Shown: positions 59,812 to 64,000 of the stretch, piece by piece
How the letters are laid out: the number at the start of each line of letters is the position of its first letter
Numbering within the stretch: the stretch's first letter is position 1
Assembly (NCBI GenBank): GCA_021738535.1
Contig: JAIPBU010000021.1
Location: forward strand, 1-64,000
DNA length: 64,000 nucleotides
DNA from: Bacteroidales bacterium
GTDB taxonomy: Bacteria > Bacteroidota > Bacteroidia > Bacteroidales > VadinHA17
Direction: 5' to 3'
Made by a program: the position numbers and the translations under genes
Notes under the pieces: model-generated
The model's database searches: none
What the model saw: the letters and a program-made list of their open reading frames with translations, nothing else
What the model was told of the DNA's origin: nothing

Positions 59812-60683
59812 AAAAATTGTTCATCAATATAATAACAGTTCTCATTCTCTTTACAGCGGCAGCCTTGGAACAGGGCCACTCACAAACAGGTAAGGAACAG
59901 GAAGTGCTGGTTCCATATATGGAATTTAAATACCTTAAGAATACCGATAATCAACGCATTCTTGAAGCCAAAGTTTCTCTTCCGGGAGACCTGGGCCTGG
60001 AGCCAATTGAAGGGCTGACAGTGAAATTCTTTACCAATATGGATAACCCCGTCCCAATGGGTGAAGCAATTACCGATTCCAAAGGAATAGCAAAGTATAT
60101 TATTCCTGATGATTATGCCATACCTGTTGATGAGGAAGGCTATTGGTGGTTTTACGCGGAATCTGAAGCTGATGATAAGTATGATATATCCATGGCAGAA
60201 GTTACTGTCCGGGATGTTACGCTTGACATGGCCCTTAATGAAGGAGAAGAGGGAAAAAAGGTAATCCTTAAGGCATACACAATAGTTGATGGGGAGAAGG
60301 TACCTGTTAGTGATGAAGATATTTTTGTCTACGTCCCGAGAATGTTTAGCCTGTTACCTGTTGCCGAAGGATATTTTATTGATGGTGTGGCAGAAGTTGA
60401 ATTCCCGGAGGATGTTCCGGGCGACGATGAGGGTAACATTACTGTAATAGGACGATTTAATGACCACTGGCAGTATGGTAATGTTGAACAAAGAGTCGCT
60501 ACAAAATGGGGGATACCTGCATCACATGAAGTCGCAGAGACACATCGTACATTGTGGACCCAGATAGCACCCCGCTGGATGATAGTCACATTGACAATTA
60601 TGCTGGCTGGTGTTTGGGGGCACTACGTGTTCGCAATAATTAGTATGGTACGGATAAAAAGGACCACGAAGAAGATGAAATAA
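59808..60683 (+). CDS. Unrecognised periplasmic protein with C-terminal membrane anchor
   Basis: I do not recognise this 291-residue protein. It has a signal peptide (MKKLFINIITVLILFTAAAL), a long acidic beta-rich region that may hold two Ig-like or carboxypeptidase-regulatory-like folds (about 40-120, LTVKFFTNMDNPVPMGEA ... GIAKYIIPDDYA; and about 130-225), and a C-terminal membrane helix (WMIVTLTIMLAGVWGHYVFA) with a basic tail. No cysteines or haem motifs are visible in the folded part. Start-stop overlap (ATGA) with nrfD implies a fixed ratio to that subunit, so an accessory or assembly part of the same membrane complex is the best guess. Confidence 0.7.
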   Translation: MKKLFINIITVLILFTAAALEQGHSQTGKEQEVLVPYMEFKYLKNTDNQRILEAKVSLPGDLGLEPIEGLTVKFFTNMDNPVPMGEAITDSKGIAKYIIPDDYAIPVDEEGYWWFYAESEADDKYDISMAEVTVRDVTLDMALNEGEEGKKVILKAYTIVDGEKVPVSDEDIFVYVPRMFSLLPVAEGYFIDGVAEVEFPEDVPGDDEGNITVIGRFNDHWQYGNVEQRVATKWGIPASHEVAETHRTLWTQIAPRWMIVTLTIMLAGVWGHYVFAIISMVRIKRTTKKMK

Positions 60684-60731
60684 TTTTAGCATGATAATTG
60701 TACTATTAATAATGAATTAAAAATTTATGTT

Positions 60732-61148
60732 ATGAAAACACTTAAAATTTTTACAATGGGACTGTTACTAACAGGATTTGGATTAGCATTAGTCTCAATG
60801 ACTCCCCAGAGGCAGAAGATGCCTGAACCATGGGAAGTGCCCGCTAAGTATAAGAATATGGAAAATCCTGTGGAGGCAAATGATGCAAGTATTAAGAAAG
60901 GTGCATCAATGTATAAGCGCTTTTGCGCATCCTGCCATGGCAGAGAGGGCCTTGGTGATGGTCCAAAGGCCAGAGTGCTGAAGACTTTTCCCGGTGACTT
61001 CTCCGGTGATCAATACCAGGATCAGACCGATGGTGAGCATTTCTATAAAACCAAATTCGGACGAGGAGAAATGCCTGCTTATAAAAGGATAGCTGATGAA
61101 GATATCTGGAATATTGTTAACTACATGCGTACTTTTAAAGCAGAATAG
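60732..61148 (+). CDS. Mono-haem cytochrome c
   Basis: The 138-residue protein has a signal or anchor helix (MKTLKIFTMGLLLTGFGLAL) and one class I cytochrome c domain. The haem site is FCASCHGREGLGDGPKA and the axial Met lies in GRGEMPAYKRI, followed by the closing helix IWNIVNYMRTF. It is a good soluble or tethered electron carrier for the upstream complex. It lies 48 bases after the previous gene and is followed by a terminator, so it ends the cluster. Confidence 0.9.
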   Translation: MKTLKIFTMGLLLTGFGLALVSMTPQRQKMPEPWEVPAKYKNMENPVEANDASIKKGASMYKRFCASCHGREGLGDGPKARVLKTFPGDFSGDQYQDQTDGEHFYKTKFGRGEMPAYKRIADEDIWNIVNYMRTFKAE

Positions 61149-61253
61149 CCGAACAGGAAAACATAAACCCCTTACAGGGGTGAATACTGCAAAACAGGTT
61201 ATGACCATTGGTCAATTCCGGTTTTGAACAGATTAAAATGATTAATACAAAAG

Positions 61254-61285
61254 AGGTGTGGGTTTAAGTACCCGCACCTTTTTTA
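61254..61285 (+). terminator. Terminator of the respiratory cluster
   Basis: AGGTGTGGGT pairs with ACCCGCACCT (one wobble) around TTAAGT, followed by six T residues. It is about 105 bases after the cytochrome c stop. Confidence 0.88.
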
Positions 61286-61310
61286 TTGCACGCTTTGGTT
61301 GATGAGGGAA

Positions 61311-61500
61311 GGCTGAGGCTGAGGCTAAGGATAAGGTTATGCAAGGAGGTTATTAGCTGCATATTTATCGAGTTTGAGTGAGTTTGAATGAGTTTGAGTG
61401 AGTTTAAATGAGTTTAATATGCAGATAGTTACATCCCTGCACAACTCACTTGTATCTTCCGTACTTGTATCTTGTATCTTCTCTCTGCTCCCTGCCCCAG
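61311..61500. repeat. Non-coding spacer of tandem and dispersed repeats
   Basis: No gene lies in 61149-61626. This part holds GGCTGA hexamers (61311-61330), five degenerate copies of a 10-base unit AGTTTGAGTG in exact 10-base register (61371-61420), the TTGTATCTT array at 61447-61483, and CTGCTCCCTGCCCC wording. The array nearly repeats 20674-20710. A further 60 bases (61501-61560) are AT-rich without features. Confidence 0.8.
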
Positions 61501-61565
61501 GGTTACGGTAGCCGGAGGGAGATCAACATTAACATAAGCATATTATCTATAGTTAATTATAAATA

Positions 61566-61596
61566 AAAAGGGGCTCCTTGTGGGAGCCCTTTTTTA
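61566..61596. terminator. Bidirectional terminator between cytochrome genes
   Basis: GGGCTCC and GGAGCCC form a stem with a 5-base loop flanked by A5-6 on the left and T6 on the right, so it can work for either strand. It lies about 30 bases past the stop codon of the minus-strand hexahaem gene. Confidence 0.88.
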
Positions 61597-61626
61597 TTTG
61601 GCTTTGTATTTCAGAAACTATGTTGA

Positions 61627-62766
61627 TTAGTATGTTACAGAGAATACTGTTTCAAGGGTGTTAAGTAAAACTGCCTCGGTGTAACCGGGGTTATGCATTC
61701 CCATGCTCCTGTCTTCCTCTATTGCCTGCCAGTTTATGTATGCTGCTACGTGCTCCTGTGTTTGTGAGCTGGTAACAGGGTGTCCGGAGGCATCAATCAC
61801 TCCTGCATTAAGGAGTTCTGTTTCCAGGTCAGCAAGGTAGGTTTCAATATTTGTCTGTACGGCTGCTGCTTTAGTGTCCAGTGTGGCTGCGTCTGTATGG
61901 CATTCAAGGCATGCAGCAGGCCAGTTATTAACAGATGAACCGTGGTAGGAGTATGAAAATTTCCATGTGTGTCCTCCTGCCTGTGTTCCGTATGCATCAT
62001 TCATATGGCATGTAACACATCCGTCAGCTGCAGCCGGAACCATAGTTGATGTAGTCCCATGATTTCCACCAGGTGTGGGAATAGTTGCAGAACCTGAGAA
62101 TTCAAACAATCCTTCACCTACGAAAATATTATACTGTGGGCCGTGGTGCAGTCCCCAGTATGGAGATGGAGGAGTATATGTTGCTGTACCGCCGTCATCC
62201 CAGTTATCAAGTGTTCCAATTGATCTTGCCTGGTGACATCCTGTACACATGTTTCCTGCACCTATGTCTGTAGATGTCACTGTTGATCCGTCTGTACTGT
62301 GCCATGCATTTGTTGCTGCTGTCTTGGTAAGGTTCCAGTCGTCTGTCGTGTAAGTGTTGTGAATGTCGTGACAGGTGTAACAGTTGGGTTGTGTAGGATT
62401 ATCAATTGCCGCATCCAATTCCTTGTTACCTAGTGTAGATTCAAAATGACCGGCTGCATTGGCTTCAGAAAAACCCTGGCTGGTGTGACAAATAGAACAA
62501 TCAGCATCATTTCTTTCTGCATTACCTCCTGTGGCATGCACTGATGCTTCCCACTGTGCTGATACAGCTGTAATGACCTGGCTGTTGTCGTGGCACTCAA
62601 TACATCCTGCTGTTCCGGCCGGACCGGTTGGTCCCTGCGGACCAACATCTCCTGTGTCTCCTTTTGGTCCCTGCGGGCCTTCAGGTCCCTGGGGCCCCTC
62701 ACAGGCAGTAAATGTAAAGGCCAGCGCCGCTACAATCATAAATAATAGACTTGATAGTTTCTTCAT
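61627..62766 (-). CDS. Hexahaem lipoprotein with collagen-like Gly-X-Y stalk
   Basis: The 379-residue protein has a lipoprotein signal (MKKLSSLLFMIVAALAFTFT, then Ala-Cys22). Ten collagen-type Gly-X-Y triplets follow (24-53; GPQGPEGPQGPKGDTGDVGP and onward), running directly into a region with six CxxCH haem sites (CIECH at 55-59, CSICH, CYTCH, CTGCH, CVTCH, CLECH). Further His and Met residues lie between the sites (WHSTDG, LHHGPQY, GGHTWKF, YHGSSV). The last ~90 residues have no haem motif. A rod-like spacer between the lipid anchor and the haem domain fits a protein that holds haems away from the outer membrane surface. No catalytic motif is recognised. It is transcribed away from the regulator gene. 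Confidence 0.88.
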   Translation of the reverse strand: MKKLSSLLFMIVAALAFTFTACEGPQGPEGPQGPKGDTGDVGPQGPTGPAGTAGCIECHDNSQVITAVSAQWEASVHATGGNAERNDADCSICHTSQGFSEANAAGHFESTLGNKELDAAIDNPTQPNCYTCHDIHNTYTTDDWNLTKTAATNAWHSTDGSTVTSTDIGAGNMCTGCHQARSIGTLDNWDDGGTATYTPPSPYWGLHHGPQYNIFVGEGLFEFSGSATIPTPGGNHGTTSTMVPAAADGCVTCHMNDAYGTQAGGHTWKFSYSYHGSSVNNWPAACLECHTDAATLDTKAAAVQTNIETYLADLETELLNAGVIDASGHPVTSSQTQEHVAAYINWQAIEEDRSMGMHNPGYTEAVLLNTLETVFSVTY

Positions 62767-62910
62767 GGTTTTAAATTTTAAGTATCAATAAAAAATAATA
62801 TGTTTATCTCCAATTTTAACTTCTGCAATGTAGCTTTTTTTTTGAATTGTTTGCTGAATAACAGTATTGATCTTCTCCTTTGCGATTCACGATAGTTTCT
62901 CGTATATTTA
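62767..62910. other. Upstream region of the hexahaem lipoprotein gene
   Basis: An AT-rich stretch with no gene. On the minus strand TACATTGC (62825-62832) is a weak -7 candidate about 59 bases before the hexahaem start. The FNR palindrome at 62911 lies further upstream and could act on this gene as well as on the regulator. Confidence 0.35.
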
Positions 62911-62924
62911 TTGATAAATATCAA
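62911..62924. promoter_or_regulatory. Perfect FNR-type palindrome TTGATAAATATCAA
   Basis: TTGAT-AAAT-ATCAA matches the FNR consensus at all ten fixed positions. It lies between the divergent hexahaem and regulator genes, 88 bases before the regulator ATG. A compressed version without spacer (TTGATATCAA) follows at 62955-62964, close to the presumed core promoter. Confidence 0.75.
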
Positions 62925-62954
62925 TGCAGCAGATGTTTTTCAACACTAAGGAGA

Positions 62955-62979
62955 TTGATATCAAAATGTGCTATTGTTG
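62955..62979 (+). promoter_or_regulatory. Compressed palindrome and candidate -7 box of the regulator gene
   Basis: TTGATATCAA (62955-62964) is followed 7 bases later by TATTGTTG (62972-62979), which matches TAnnTTTG at all but one position. A protein bound at the palindrome would overlap the -33 region and could repress. The regulator ATG is 33 bases after the box. Confidence 0.4.
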
Positions 62980-63012
62980 TATTATTATGTTCTCTAACTG
63001 AGGGGTAAATCT

Positions 63013-63705
63013 ATGACAAAAGAAAATATTTGCAATTGTGTCGACTGTGAAGAAGGATGGTTGAATTTCAAGGTTTTATCAAGGGATGAGCTTGAGATTC
63101 TTGAGGAAAACAGGTATGAAGCTGATTTCAGGGCAGGAGAAACAATACTCAAGCAATCATCTCCCGCCTCAAATGCTGTCTTTTTGCGATCAGGAATGGC
63201 AAAAATCTACCTTGAAGGCCAGGGTAGTAAGAACCTTATTGTCAGTATAGCAAAGCCGGGTATAATGATCGTGGGTCCCGGTATCTATACTGACAACAGG
63301 CATTCTTTTTCTGTTTCAAGTATTAACTCGGTAAAGGCATGCTTCATTAGAATTGAGGTAATAAAAAAATTGTTCGGGCAAAACAGGAAGTTTGCTGAAG
63401 GGGTGATCAGGGAAATGAGCCGTATGTCGCACTGGTACCTTGATAAATTAATGAGCATGACACAGAAAAAGATGCCGGGCAGGGTAGCTGAAGTATTGCT
63501 TTACCTCTCAGGGGAAGTATACGGAGCCGGGGAGTTTAATCCTTTGCTGACGCGACAGGAACTGGCTGATATGGCAGGGATGGCGAAGGAGAGTTTTGTC
63601 AGGATACTGAAAGAATTTTCAGATGAAGGAATAATATGTTCTGACTGCCCTGACATTAAGATAATGCAAAAAGAAAAATTACAAATGATATCAGATAACG
63701 GATAA
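63013..63705 (+). CDS. Crp/Fnr-family regulator with FNR-like cysteine set
   Basis: The 230-residue protein has a cyclic-nucleotide-binding-type sensor domain (RAGETILKQSSPASNAVFLR) and a C-terminal winged helix (LLTRQELADMAGMAKESFVR as HTH). Three cysteines sit at the very N-terminus (Cys7, Cys9, Cys12 in ICNCVDCEEGW) and a fourth at 110 in VKACFIRIE, at the place equivalent to Cys122 of E. coli FNR. This suggests an oxygen-sensitive [4Fe-4S] cluster. The recognition helix keeps the Glu and Arg that read TGA half-sites (KESFVRIL). Two perfect FNR boxes in its own promoter region and before the respiratory cluster fit an oxygen-responsive, autoregulated activator. It is followed by the haem-attachment gene after 8 bases. 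Confidence 0.88.
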   Translation: MTKENICNCVDCEEGWLNFKVLSRDELEILEENRYEADFRAGETILKQSSPASNAVFLRSGMAKIYLEGQGSKNLIVSIAKPGIMIVGPGIYTDNRHSFSVSSINSVKACFIRIEVIKKLFGQNRKFAEGVIREMSRMSHWYLDKLMSMTQKKMPGRVAEVLLYLSGEVYGAGEFNPLLTRQELADMAGMAKESFVRILKEFSDEGIICSDCPDIKIMQKEKLQMISDNG

Positions 63706-63713
63706 TAAACCAT

Positions 63714-64000
63714 ATGAAAATCAACTTTAAATCACTTTTTTCACCCGTATTCACGGGTGTTTTATTTGGCATTTTTGCCCTTGCAATGGCAGTTGCAACT
63801 TTTATTGAGAATGATTTTGGTGCGGCCTCGGCACGCCAGATAGTATATAACAGTAGCTGGTTTGAGCTTGTCTTCCTGCTGATGGTGATCAACCTCAGCG
63901 GTCAGATATTTACCTTTAAACTTTACAAGAAGAAGAAACTGACAGTAATGTTATTCCACGTGGCATTTATTGTTATTATTATCGGTGCGGCCATTACAAG
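63714..64000 (+). CDS. ResB/CcsA-type cytochrome c maturation protein, 5' part
   Basis: The reading frame from the ATG at 63714 stays open to the window edge (95 codons). The product has a first membrane helix (FTGVLFGIFALAMAVATFIE), a loop with ENDFGAASARQIVYNSSWFE and a second and third helix (LVFLLMVINLSG, VMLFHVAFIVIIIGAAIT). This is the start of the Bacteroidota fused CcsB-CcsA (NrfI-like) haem lyase that exports haem and attaches it to CxxCH sites. It would mature the 15 haem sites encoded in this region. The rest lies outside. Confidence 0.82.
   Translation, partial: MKINFKSLFSPVFTGVLFGIFALAMAVATFIENDFGAASARQIVYNSSWFELVFLLMVINLSGQIFTFKLYKKKKLTVMLFHVAFIVIIIGAAIT

Noticed and set aside
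61371-61420. CRISPR-like array
   Set aside because: The 10-base units have no spacers and no cas gene is present.
62531-62791. 86-codon frame with GPxGP repeats opposite the hexahaem gene
   Set aside because: It is the complement of the collagen-like codons; the lipoprotein with six CxxCH on the other strand is the real gene.

Overview
The window looks like chromosomal DNA of a Bacteroidota bacterium, most likely a Bacteroidales- or Marinilabiliales-type anaerobe or facultative anaerobe; the exact lineage is inference. The evidence is TAnnTTTG-type promoter boxes with weak ribosome binding sites, type III glutamine synthetase, type IX secretion parts (PorQ and a PorE-like protein), DUF2851, DUF5777 and DUF6165 family proteins, a GH92/GH18 pair, many lipoproteins, and a ResB-CcsA type cytochrome c maturation gene. 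No insertion sequence, prophage, CRISPR array or tRNA was found. Gene order looks like a stable chromosomal backbone.

Layout. 1-140: 3' end of a 5S rRNA and its terminator. 0.2-9.1 kb: periplasmic PPIase, glutamine synthetase III, PorE-like OmpA protein, secreted M28 peptidase. 9.3-14.9 kb: purM-prfA-pyrF, DUF2851, a TrkA-N potassium channel. 15.1-20.6 kb: rpsO, pnp, a deoxynucleoside kinase, a TPR lipoprotein. 20.7-29.4 kb: SpoU methyltransferase, sucC, arginine deiminase, two CDGSH iron-sulfur proteins, a hybrid histidine kinase, priA, a DUF6165 protein. 29.4-34.4 kb: GT9 glycosyltransferase facing a tightly overlapped operon (GT4-hddA-gmhA-hddC-gmhB) for nucleotide-activated D-glycero-alpha-D-manno-heptose. 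34.5-40.2 kb: second hybrid kinase, pfkA, ispH-cmk, porQ. 40.3-45.0 kb: ablA-ablB plus a sodium symporter (N-epsilon-acetyl-beta-lysine osmolyte) and an EamA exporter. 45.2-51.0 kb: etfB-etfA, a two-piece membrane ETF:menaquinone oxidoreductase and an acyl-CoA dehydrogenase. 51.0-54.4 kb: divergent GH18 and GH92 lipoproteins.

54.4-64.0 kb is the most interesting part. An eight-gene, apparently co-oriented respiratory cluster encodes a mono-heme lipoprotein, a DUF5777 barrel, a seven-heme tail-anchored cytochrome, a b-type cytochrome, a Tat-exported four-cluster ferredoxin, NrfD, an unrecognised tail-anchored periplasmic protein and a mono-heme cytochrome. It looks like a quinol-linked NrfBCD-like module, but no terminal reductase or molybdopterin subunit lies in the window. 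It is followed by a lipoprotein that joins a collagen-like Gly-X-Y stalk to six CxxCH haem sites, an Fnr-type regulator with four cysteines placed like those of E. coli FNR, and the start of a ResB/CcsA haem-attachment gene. Two perfect TTGAT-N4-ATCAA palindromes lie in front of the eight-gene cluster and in front of the regulator. This suggests an oxygen-controlled electron-transfer regulon with an autoregulated sensor.

Spacers carry degenerate families of short direct repeats (TTGTATCTT-type, CTGCCCC-type, CCAACAAT-type, AGTTTGAGTG-type) that recur up to about 43 kb apart and usually lie just after the 3' ends of genes.
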